This document shows positions 1 to 5,024 of a DNA stretch of 5,024 nt, piece by piece (position 1 is the stretch's first letter; each line of letters opens with the position of its first letter). The stretch is from assembly GCA_023384025.1 (NCBI GenBank), contig JAHDXX010000134.1, positions 3,734 to 8,757 of the forward strand, read 5' to 3'. A program made the position numbers and the translations under genes. Under the pieces are notes generated by a model. It saw only the letters and a program-made list of their open reading frames with translations. It was not told the origin of the DNA and did no database searches. Origin of the DNA: Sphingomonadaceae bacterium. Its GTDB lineage: Bacteria; Pseudomonadota; Alphaproteobacteria; Sphingomonadales; Sphingomonadaceae.

Positions 1-931
1 CGAGGACGGCGCGCTGGAACTCCGGCAGTTCGTCGAGGAACAGCACGCCGAGGTGCGCGAGACTGACTTCGCCCGGCTTGACCCTGAGCCCGCCCCCGGT
101 CAGCGCCGCCATACTCGCCGAATGGTGCGGCGCGCGGAACGGGCGGGTGCGGCTGATCCGCCCGCCTTCAAGCAGCCCGGCGACCGACTGGACCATCGAC
201 ACCTCCAGCGCCTCGGGCGAGGTCAGCGGTGGCAGCACGCCCGGCAGGCACGAGGCGAGCAGGCTCTTGCCCGCGCCCGGCGGCCCGATCATCAGCAGGT
301 TGTGGCCGCCAGCCGCCGCGATCTCCAGCGCGCGCTTGGCCACTTCCTGCCCCTTGACCTGCTTGAGGTCCGGCCCGGGCGCTTGCGCCTCGACTTCGCC
401 CGGTGGCGGATCGGGCAGGCGCGTGTTGCCTTTCAGATGGTTGAGCAGCGCGACCAGGTCAGGCGCGGCGACCACCGGGATATCGCTTGCCCAGCGAGCC
501 TCGCTCCCTTGCGCGGCGGGGCAGATCAGCCCGGCCTCCTCGCCGCTGGCGTGGAGCGCAGCGAGCAGGACCCCGGGCGAAGGCACCACCCGCCCATCGA
601 GCGCCAGCTCGCCCACCGCGACGAAATCGCCCAGTTGCTCGGCATCGGTCACGCCCATTGCTGCGAGCAGCGCCAGCGCCACTGGCAAGTCGTAGTGGCT
701 CCCTTCCTTGGGCAGGTCGGCTGGCGAGAGGTTGATCGTGATCCGCTTGGGCGGAAGCGCCAGCCCCATGGATGACAGCGCAGCGCGGACCCGTTCCTTG
801 CTTTCGCCCACTGCCTTGTTGGCGAGACCGACAATGTTGAATTGCGGCAGGCCGGGGGCAATCGAGCACTGCACCTCGACGCGGCGCGCTTCCTGCCCGA
901 GATAGGCAACCGTCCTGACGAGTGCGACCAC
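1..931 (-). CDS. comM: ComM/YifB-family Mg-chelatase-like AAA+ ATPase, N-terminal 310 codons (3' end outside window)
   Basis: Read from a GTG start at 931 down to base 1, the frame has no stop. It gives 310 residues of a family usually about 500 long. The N-terminal ChlI-like (Lon S5-fold) domain shows GLANKAVGESKERVRAAL near residues 35-52, INLSPADLPKEGSHYDLP at 66-83 and VGELALDG at 106-113. The AAA+ domain then shows Walker A GPPGAGKS at 216-223, RPFRAPHHSAS at 263-273 and Walker B VLFLDE at 296-301. ComM of Haemophilus and Vibrio is known as a hexameric helicase that promotes branch migration during integration of transforming DNA; YifB is the E. coli name. The same role here is inferred. 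GTG at 931 is chosen because an in-frame TAG lies ten codons upstream with no other start between. No clear Shine-Dalgarno is visible. The C-terminal part lies beyond the left edge. Confidence 0.95.
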   Translation of the reverse strand, partial: MVALVRTVAYLGQEARRVEVQCSIAPGLPQFNIVGLANKAVGESKERVRAALSSMGLALPPKRITINLSPADLPKEGSHYDLPVALALLAAMGVTDAEQLGDFVAVGELALDGRVVPSPGVLLAALHASGEEAGLICPAAQGSEARWASDIPVVAAPDLVALLNHLKGNTRLPDPPPGEVEAQAPGPDLKQVKGQEVAKRALEIAAAGGHNLLMIGPPGAGKSLLASCLPGVLPPLTSPEALEVSMVQSVAGLLEGGRISRTRPFRAPHHSASMAALTGGGLRVKPGEVSLAHLGVLFLDELPEFQRAVL

Positions 932-1012
932 GCAAAAAGCCCCAAGTGCCCCCCGGAGCTAGCCCGGCAGGAATGCGCGATCGGGCCATGTTGTCGCAAA
1001 GCCCCGACACAC

Positions 1013-1048
1013 GGTCAACAACGTCTCGCGGTCAACATCGTGGTCAAC
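1013..1048. repeat. Three GGTCAAC direct repeats in the divergent spacer
   Basis: GGTCAAC occurs at 1013-1019, 1030-1036 and 1042-1048, with start-to-start spacings of 17 and 12 bases. The cluster lies between the minus-strand comM start (931) and the plus-strand exported-protein gene (1107), where a regulator of either gene could bind. On the minus strand each copy reads GTTGACC, so each also holds a TTGACC that resembles a sigma70 -35 element pointing toward comM. No convincing -10 element follows at the usual distance. The repeats are seen directly; any operator or promoter role is inferred. The rest of the spacer 932-1106 shows nothing else I can name. Confidence 0.4.
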
Positions 1049-1106
1049 CTTCTGGCAAGGATATCGGTTGGCCTTTCGGCAAGTGGCCGGGGTGCACAGC
1101 GTGGCC

Positions 1107-1868
1107 ATGCGGTTTCTCGCCTGCCTTGCTGCCGGACTTGCCCTGATCGCCACGCCAGTGGTGGCGCAGGACCAGTCGGCGCGCCCGGACGGGTTGACCC
1201 ACCTGATCCACGCCACCTGGCGCATCGCACCCGCACCTTCCGGCGCAACGCGGTTCGTGCCGCCGCAGGTTGCGGTCGAGCGGCAGGCACAGGCGAGCTA
1301 TGGCCCGTTCCGTGTGCTCGCAGGAAATCGCGCGGCGCTGGTCGACGTGACCGATTCGCGCAGCCCGGCGCAGTTTGCGGCCATGCTGCGCGACCACCCC
1401 GGCATCACCACGCTGGAACTGGTCGAGTGCCCCGGCACCGAAGACGATCGCGCCAACCTGAAGCTGGGCCGGATGATCCGCGCGGCAGGCCTGGCCACCC
1501 ATGTGCCGACAGGCGGTTCGGTCCGCTCGGGCGCGGTCGAGCTGCTGCTCGCGGGCAAGGACCGGCGGATCGACGACGGGGCTGAATTCGCCGTCCACGC
1601 CTGGATTGCCGATGACGGGCGCGAAGCGCACCAGTTCGCCGCCAATTCGCCCGAGCATGCCGGCTACCTCGCCTACTACCGCGAAATGGGCATGGCCGAC
1701 TCGCAGGCGCGCGCGTTCTATGCGATGACCAACTCGGTCGGGTTCGACGATGCCAAATGGCTCGATGCCGCCGAGATGCGCCGCTGGCTGGGCCAACAGG
1801 CCGACCAGCCCGCACCGCGCCCCGAACCGCGTCTCGCCTATCTTGACTTGCCGCCGATGCTGCCCTAA
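1107..1868 (+). CDS. Exported ClpP/crotonase-fold-like protein (COG3904-type), putative serine hydrolase
   Basis: This is a 253-residue protein. Residues 1-20 form a signal peptide, with a short charged start (MR), a hydrophobic core and a likely cut after PVVA, so the mature protein should be periplasmic. The middle resembles predicted periplasmic proteins of the ClpP/crotonase fold. NLKLGRMIRAAGLATHV is followed by PTGGSVRSGAVELLLAG (residues 134-150) and then FAVHAW (161-166). S141, in SGA, sits where the nucleophilic serine of such proteins lies, and H164 sits where a catalytic histidine would. The C-terminal part (YYREMGM...TNSVGFDDAKWL...MRRWLG) fits the helical end of that fold. Substrate and function are unknown. 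The ATG at 1107 is preferred because it gives a clean signal peptide. In-frame GTG at 1101 and 1092 and TTG at 1068 are alternatives, and no strong ribosome binding site decides between them. It is divergent from comM and ends 65 bases before rpmH. Confidence 0.8.
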   Translation: MRFLACLAAGLALIATPVVAQDQSARPDGLTHLIHATWRIAPAPSGATRFVPPQVAVERQAQASYGPFRVLAGNRAALVDVTDSRSPAQFAAMLRDHPGITTLELVECPGTEDDRANLKLGRMIRAAGLATHVPTGGSVRSGAVELLLAGKDRRIDDGAEFAVHAWIADDGREAHQFAANSPEHAGYLAYYREMGMADSQARAFYAMTNSVGFDDAKWLDAAEMRRWLGQQADQPAPRPEPRLAYLDLPPMLP

Positions 1869-1871
1869 CGG
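1843..1871 (+). promoter_or_regulatory. Weak candidate rpmH promoter inside the end of the upstream gene
   Basis: TTGACT at 1843-1848 is followed after 17 bases by TAACGG at 1866-1871. The -35 element is good and the -10 element poor. It would start transcription near 1878, before the hairpin at 1887-1907, and would supply rpmH if the upstream transcript ends there. This is inference from spacing only. Confidence 0.2.
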
Positions 1872-1886
1872 GCGGCGCATACAGGC

Positions 1887-1917
1887 GGTCGCCTTTTGCG
1901 GGCGGCCCTTTTTGTTT
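1887..1917 (+). terminator. Terminator-like hairpin between the exported-protein gene and rpmH
   Basis: GGTCGCC (1887-1893) pairs with GGCGGCC (1901-1907) as a 7-bp stem with one T-G wobble, around the 7-base loop TTTTGCG. It is followed by CTTTTTGTTT. This is a plausible intrinsic terminator for the gene ending at 1868. It lies only 6 bases before the rpmH ribosome binding site, so it could also act in the rpmH leader. Confidence 0.6.
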
Positions 1918-1923
1918 CTGTTT

Positions 1924-1929
1924 AGAGGT
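1924..1929 (+). promoter_or_regulatory. rpmH ribosome binding site
   Basis: AGAGGT lies 4 bases before the ATG at 1934, a good Shine-Dalgarno match at slightly short spacing. It is the clearest ribosome binding site in the window and supports this start for the short gene. Confidence 0.6.
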
Positions 1930-1933
1930 TATC

Positions 1934-2068
1934 ATGAAGCGGACTTTCCAGCCCAGCAATCTCGTGCGTGCCCGTCGCCACGGCTTCTTCGCACGCAAGG
2001 CGACCCCGGGTGGCCGCAAGGTGCTCCGCGCCCGCCGCAAGCGTGGCCGCAAGGTCCTGTGCGCCTGA
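1934..2068 (+). CDS. rpmH: 50S ribosomal protein L34
   Basis: This 44-residue protein begins MKRTFQPSNLVRARRHGF and continues through FFARKATPGGRKVLRARRKRGRKVL to a final CA. The MKRT-QPS, RRHGF-AR and GGRKVL-RR-KGRK pattern is diagnostic for L34, a small, very basic protein of the large ribosomal subunit that binds 23S rRNA. The length matches the usual 44-46 residues. The start is fixed by the conserved MKRT and by AGAGGT just upstream. In most bacteria rpmH is followed directly by rnpA (RNase P protein). Here the next 154 bases hold only hairpins and the next gene is xth, so rnpA is not adjacent. Hairpins flank the gene on both sides, which suggests a short single-gene transcript. Confidence 0.97.
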   Translation: MKRTFQPSNLVRARRHGFFARKATPGGRKVLRARRKRGRKVLCA

Positions 2069-2080
2069 TTTGAGGCACGC

Positions 2081-2104
2081 GCGAATCGAGGCTAACCGAT
2101 TCGC
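2081..2104. repeat. Perfect 8-bp inverted repeat holding two GANTC sites
   Basis: GCGAATCG (2081-2088) and CGATTCGC (2097-2104) are exact reverse complements separated by AGGCTAAC. The arms contain GAATC (2083-2087) and GATTC (2098-2102), both of the GANTC form methylated by CcrM in alphaproteobacteria. No T-tract follows, so it is not a standard intrinsic terminator. It could be a stabilising 3' structure of the rpmH mRNA or a protein-binding palindrome. Confidence 0.5.
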
Positions 2105-2129
2105 ACATTGAACGGCGCAATCATGCGTC

Positions 2130-2162
2130 CGAAAACGGCTCGCCAGCAGCGGGCCGTTTTCG
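2130..2162 (+). terminator. Strong intrinsic terminator after rpmH, possibly bidirectional
   Basis: A 14-bp stem runs from 2130-2143 to 2149-2162 with a single T-G wobble (2140/2152) and the loop CAGCA. The GC core (2136-2143 with 2149-2156) is flanked by AAAA and TTTT, so it can end transcription in either direction. It separates rpmH from xth, which therefore needs its own promoter. Confidence 0.85.
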
Positions 2163-2185
2163 CTGTTTGGATTATGTTTCCCAGG

Positions 2186-2215
2186 TTGGACAAAACCCAT
2201 TGGCCTGCCTATCGC
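2186..2215 (+). promoter_or_regulatory. Candidate promoter for xth-ribA-acetyltransferase
   Basis: TTGGAC (2186-2191), an 18-base spacer and TATCGC (2210-2215) lie between the rpmH terminator and the xth ATG at 2223. The transcription start would fall at about 2222, so the mRNA would have little or no leader. This agrees with the absence of a Shine-Dalgarno before xth. The -10 element is weak, so this is a guess. Confidence 0.25.
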
Positions 2216-2222
2216 GCGCAGC

Positions 2223-3026
2223 ATGACCAGTCCGACTGTCTCGATTGCCACCTGGAACATCAATTCGGTCCGCCTGCGGATCGACCAGGTCGTGCGGATG
2301 CTCGGTGAACAGCAGCCCGATGTGCTGTGCCTGCAGGAAATCAAATGCCAGGAAAGCCAGTTCCCGGCGCAGGCGCTGGCCGACCTCGGCTATGTCCATC
2401 AGGCCGTGCACGGGCAGAAGGGCTACCACGGCGTCGCCACGGTCAGCCGCATCCCCTTGCGCGAGCTCAGCCGCAACGACTGGCAGGACAATGGCGAAGC
2501 GCGCCACGTCGGCGTCGAACTGCTCGGGCCGGGGCAGGGCCTGGTGCTGGAGAACGTCTATATTCCCGCCGGAGGCGACATTGCAGACCGCGAGATAAAC
2601 CCCAAGTTCGGCCAGAAGCTCGATTTCCTCGAACGGATGACGCGCTGGGCCGACGCGCTCGACCGGCCGACGCTGATCGTGGGCGACTTCAACATCGCCC
2701 CGCTTGACTGCGACGTCTACGACCACAAGGCGCTGCTCAAGGTGGTCAGCCATACGCCGGTCGAGGTCGAGACGCTCGGCAAGTTCCGCGATGCGCATGG
2801 CTGGGTCGATCTGGGCCGCACGTTCATTCCCGCGCCGGAGCGGAACTATTCGTGGTGGTCCTATCGCAGCTACTGGCGCCAGAAGGACCAGGGGCGGCGG
2901 CTCGACCACATGTGGGCCAGCCCCGAGCTGGCCCCGCAGGCCGTAAGCCACCGTTTCGTCGAGGAAACCCGGCGGTGGGAAAGCCCGAGCGACCACGTGC
3001 CGCTGATCACGGAATTCGCCCTCTGA
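2223..3026 (+). CDS. xth: Exodeoxyribonuclease III (AP endonuclease, EEP family)
   Basis: This 267-residue protein matches the family's usual length of about 260-270. Exonuclease III cuts DNA 5' to abasic sites and trims 3' ends in base-excision repair. Every signature is present in order: TWNINSVR (N12), LCLQEIKC (E39, the metal-binding Glu), YHGVA, ENVYIPAGG (Y113), VGDFNIAP (D155 and N157), YSWWSYR, RLDHMW (D228) and SPSDHVPL (D257-H258). These correspond to E. coli N7, E34, Y109, D151, N153, D229, D258 and H259, so the active site looks complete. The ATG at 2223 places the first beta strand right after the start, as is usual, although no clear ribosome binding site precedes it. The gene heads a same-strand cluster with ribA and an acetyltransferase. 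The symbol could equally be xthA. Confidence 0.96.
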   Translation: MTSPTVSIATWNINSVRLRIDQVVRMLGEQQPDVLCLQEIKCQESQFPAQALADLGYVHQAVHGQKGYHGVATVSRIPLRELSRNDWQDNGEARHVGVELLGPGQGLVLENVYIPAGGDIADREINPKFGQKLDFLERMTRWADALDRPTLIVGDFNIAPLDCDVYDHKALLKVVSHTPVEVETLGKFRDAHGWVDLGRTFIPAPERNYSWWSYRSYWRQKDQGRRLDHMWASPELAPQAVSHRFVEETRRWESPSDHVPLITEFAL

Positions 3027-3064
3027 GCGGCGCGGCTGCCCCCGGCCCTTCGCCTTCGCGGAGA

Positions 3065-4123
3065 GTGGCGCAGGCAGTCGACGCGCTGCGCCACGGCTGG
3101 CCGGTCGCGTTCGACAACGGGCCGCTGCTCCTGCCGATCGAGACCGGCATCGCAGCACAGGCCCGGTCGGGCCAGTTGCTGATCTCCGCCGCGCGCGCCG
3201 CCACGCTCAAGCTTGCCAACCAGCGCGAAGCCGCCGTGCCGCATGCGCCGGTGCTGATTGGCAGCGGGGAGCCGTTCACCCTGCGCAGCGCGCTGGCGGT
3301 GGCGGATCCCGCGCTCGATCTCGACAACCCGCTCAAGGGCCCGTTCCGCGCCGAGGCAATCGCATGGCAGGCTGAGGCCGAAGCGGCGCTGGAACTGGCG
3401 CGGATCGCCGGAATCCTGCCCGCGTTCATGGTCGGCCCTGACAGCGCGGGCGAGCCGGTGCCTGTCACCGCCAGCGATCTCGCTGCGTGGCAGGATCATG
3501 CTTCGCTACGGATTGTCACGCGGGCGCGCCTGCCGGTCAGTGCCAGCGATGACGCAGAGATCGTCGCCTTCCGCAGCGCCGACGACCTGCGCGAGCATGT
3601 CGCGCTGGTGATCGGTCAGCAGTGTGGCGACATGGCCCCGCTGGTGCGGCTCCATTCAGAATGCCTGACCGGCGACATCCTCGGCAGCCTCAAGTGCGAT
3701 TGCGGCCCGCAGCTCGACGCGGCGCTTCATGCAATGGCCGATGCGGCAGGCAAGGGTGGCTGGGGCGTGCTGCTCTACCTCAGGCAGGAAGGGCGCGGGA
3801 TCGGGCTCGTCAACAAGCTGCGCGCCTACCGCTTGCAGGATCAGGGGTTCGACACGGTCGACGCGAACCAGCGGCTGGGCCTGCCCGATGAAGCACGCGA
3901 TTTCCCGGTGGCGGCGCGGATGCTCGACCTGCTCGGGGTACGGTCCATCCGGCTGATGACCAACAACCCGAAGAAAGTCGCCGCGATCGAAGCCGCCGGA
4001 GTTGCTGTTACGGAGCGGGTCCCCCACCAGCTGCCCGACAACCCGCACAACGCCCGCTATCTCGCGACGAAGCGCGAGCGGATGGCCCACAAGCTCGACC
4101 GGTCAGGACATCTGCTGACATGA
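3065..4123 (+). CDS. ribA: GTP cyclohydrolase II with degenerate N-terminal RibB-like domain
   Basis: RibA opens the GTP imidazole ring in the first step of riboflavin synthesis. From the GTG at 3065 the protein has 352 residues; E. coli RibA has about 196. The extra length is an N-terminal domain of about 155 residues. The C-terminal GCH II domain has the zinc ligands C200, C211 and C213 in HSECLTGDILGSLKCDC, then RQEGRGIGL (240-248), KLRAY with Y255, R278 and LMTNNPKK. E. coli D126 aligns with E276. The N-terminal part resembles DHBP synthase: AVDALRHGWPVAFDN fits its first strand and EAALELARIAGILPA (106-120) fits its EAAVDLARLAGL region. The RENEGD loop and the GHTEA histidine are missing, so RibB activity is not expected. 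The start is uncertain. GTG 3065 lacks a properly spaced ribosome binding site (GGAGA abuts it), and the frame is open upstream to a CTG at 3023 overlapping the xth stop. The stop overlaps the next gene as ATGA. Confidence 0.92.
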   Translation: MAQAVDALRHGWPVAFDNGPLLLPIETGIAAQARSGQLLISAARAATLKLANQREAAVPHAPVLIGSGEPFTLRSALAVADPALDLDNPLKGPFRAEAIAWQAEAEAALELARIAGILPAFMVGPDSAGEPVPVTASDLAAWQDHASLRIVTRARLPVSASDDAEIVAFRSADDLREHVALVIGQQCGDMAPLVRLHSECLTGDILGSLKCDCGPQLDAALHAMADAAGKGGWGVLLYLRQEGRGIGLVNKLRAYRLQDQGFDTVDANQRLGLPDEARDFPVAARMLDLLGVRSIRLMTNNPKKVAAIEAAGVAVTERVPHQLPDNPHNARYLATKRERMAHKLDRSGHLLT

Positions 4124-4626
4124 GCGACCACACGATCCGCGCAGAAGCGCCCGGCGACGAGGCCGCCATCTACAACCTCATCGCGCAAGCCTTTGCGCCG
4201 ATGCCGTTCGCCGACGGCGACGAGCAGGAGCTGGTCAACCGGCTGCGCGCCGACGGCGATCTGGCGCTGTCGCTGGTGGCGGTGGACGCCGGTGGGGTGA
4301 TCGTCGGCCATGTGGGGTTCAGCCCGGCGACCATCGACCATGCCGCGTGCGGCTGGTTCCAGATGGCCCCGGTCTCGGTCTGCCCGCCACGCCAGCTGCA
4401 AGGGATCGGATCTGCCCTGATCGAGGCCGGACTTCGCCACTTGCGCGAACAAGGTGCAAGCGGCGTCGCCGTGGTCGGCAACCCGGCCTATTATGAACGG
4501 TTCGGGTTCACCGTCATCGACGGACTGGCCCCGGCATCGGAGCATGACCAGCCCTATTTCAGAGCGCAGGCCTTTGACCGAAGCGCCCCTGCCGGGACAC
4601 TGCGCTACGCCCCTGCGTTCGGCTGA
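4120..4626 (+). CDS. GNAT-family N-acetyltransferase (YhbS / COG3153 type)
   Basis: This 168-residue protein is of typical GNAT length. GNAT enzymes move an acetyl group from acetyl-CoA to an amine. Visible landmarks are the N-terminal strand IRAEAPGDEAAIYNLIAQAF, the central strand VIVGHVGFSP (60-69), MAPVSVCP leading to the acetyl-CoA loop Q92-L-Q-G-I-G97 with SALIEAGL, and AVVGNPAYYERFGF (117-130). The last is a hallmark of the YhbS-like COG3153 group. The substrate cannot be told from sequence. The ATG overlaps the ribA stop (ATGA, 4120-4123), so translation is probably coupled to ribA and the gene is the last of the xth-ribA cluster. A link to riboflavin synthesis is not implied by the family. 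Its TGA directly abuts the stop of the convergent gene, with no terminator between them. Confidence 0.9.
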   Translation: MSDHTIRAEAPGDEAAIYNLIAQAFAPMPFADGDEQELVNRLRADGDLALSLVAVDAGGVIVGHVGFSPATIDHAACGWFQMAPVSVCPPRQLQGIGSALIEAGLRHLREQGASGVAVVGNPAYYERFGFTVIDGLAPASEHDQPYFRAQAFDRSAPAGTLRYAPAFG

Positions 4627-5024
4627 TCAGCGCTTCTCGAAGCTCTTGAGCCCGTTGCCGAGGTTGTTGTCGGCAATCGCGAGGCGCGCACCGGTCCAGT
4701 CGGCAACGAAGGTGGTGCTGCGGCGCACGTTCGGCACCAGCCGGGCATCATTTCCGGCAATCTGCAATCCGTCCGATCCGTGCAGCTGGTCCTCGGCGCC
4801 CACGGCGATGAAGGCGGAGTAATTCTCCTTGTCGCGGCCCTGGACGAACCAGTTGTTGGTGATCTGGCCAACGGAACCTGCGGGCAGGTCGATCATGTAG
4901 TTAGTCGCCTTGCCGGCTGAATCGTCGAAGCTGGACGAGGCGATCTCGACCCGCGCGGCGCGGGTCTTGACGTAGTGCCCGCCGGTGCCGCTGACCAGGA
5001 TGCGGAACCACTTCCAGAGCGCCA
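4627..5024 (-). CDS. C-terminus of a probable right-handed parallel beta-helix protein (5' end outside window)
   Basis: The minus-strand frame is open from the right edge to a TGA at 4629-4627, giving 131 visible residues. The text is rich in short strands with recurring Asn and Gly turns: ARVEIASSSFDDSAG, GQITNNWFVQG, DGLQIAGNDARLV and RLAIADNNLG. About four such rungs spaced roughly 20-35 residues apart suit a beta-helix of the pectate-lyase or NosD-like kind. A true start is not seen. An internal Met at 4896-4894 is unlikely to be it, because the same beta-helix pattern continues upstream of it. No catalytic motif is visible in this part, so enzyme activity cannot be assigned; such proteins are often exported and act on polysaccharides. 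The gene converges on the acetyltransferase with zero bases between the stops. Confidence 0.65.
   Translation of the reverse strand, partial: ALWKWFRILVSGTGGHYVKTRAARVEIASSSFDDSAGKATNYMIDLPAGSVGQITNNWFVQGRDKENYSAFIAVGAEDQLHGSDGLQIAGNDARLVPNVRRSTTFVADWTGARLAIADNNLGNGLKSFEKR

Noticed and set aside
53..775. Long plus-strand open frame of 240 codons (and a 205-codon one at 78-695)
   Set aside because: Both lie antisense to the clearly recognisable comM frame; the translations are Arg/Pro/Ala-rich with no family match, typical of GC-rich shadow frames.
1044..1880. 278-codon minus-strand open frame
   Set aside because: It is the exact antisense of the exported ClpP-like gene, which has a signal peptide and fold motifs; the minus-strand product shows none.
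2852..3064. In-frame extension of ribA upstream into xth
   Set aside because: The frame is open, but the text is Arg/Pro-rich and overlaps the xth active-site codons; no RibA homology is seen before about residue 1 of the GTG 3065 start.
3027..3064. Possible FMN riboswitch before ribA
   Set aside because: Only 38 bases separate xth from the GTG, too short for an FMN aptamer, and none of its conserved sequence is present.
2172..3158. 328-codon minus-strand open frame
   Set aside because: It is antisense to xth, whose full set of catalytic motifs shows it is the real gene.
4057..4545. 162-codon minus-strand open frame
   Set aside because: Antisense to the end of ribA and to the GNAT gene; no recognisable domain and no promoter or ribosome binding site.
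1..5024. Search for a defence system, mobile element, CRISPR array or other novel multi-gene system
   Set aside because: No transposase, integrase, terminal inverted repeats, regular repeat-spacer pattern or clustered unknown genes; all but one or two genes are recognised housekeeping families.

Overview
The window is GC-rich (about two-thirds G+C by eye), densely coded bacterial DNA. The L34 sequence, the ComM and ribA variants and the codon use point to an alphaproteobacterium, probably of the order Sphingomonadales (Sphingomonas / Novosphingobium / Erythrobacter type). This placement rests on recognised protein families, not on a database search.

Layout from left to right: (1) the N-terminal 310 codons of a ComM/YifB-type AAA+ ATPase on the minus strand, running off the left edge. 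(2) A 175-bp divergent spacer with three GGTCAAC direct repeats. (3) A plus-strand gene for an exported protein resembling ClpP/crotonase-fold periplasmic proteins, ending at 1868. (4) A terminator-like hairpin, then the 44-codon rpmH gene (ribosomal protein L34), a short palindrome holding two GANTC sites, and a strong 14-bp-stem terminator. (5) A plus-strand cluster of three genes: exodeoxyribonuclease III (xth), a GTP cyclohydrolase II (ribA) with an N-terminal domain that looks like a decayed RibB, and a GNAT acetyltransferase joined to ribA by an ATGA overlap. (6) A minus-strand gene entering from the right edge, whose stop codon abuts that of the acetyltransferase; the visible C-terminus looks like a right-handed beta-helix protein.

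The genes are mostly housekeeping: DNA uptake and recombination (comM), translation (rpmH), base-excision repair (xth) and riboflavin synthesis (ribA). xth, ribA and the acetyltransferase are probably co-transcribed from a promoter just after the rpmH terminator. I see no phage, transposon, CRISPR, toxin-antitoxin or defence module and no clear sign of horizontal transfer. The points most worth following up are the degenerate RibB half of the RibA protein, the unclear start of ribA at a CTGA junction, the hairpins around an rpmH that has no adjacent rnpA, and the uncharacterised exported ClpP-like protein.
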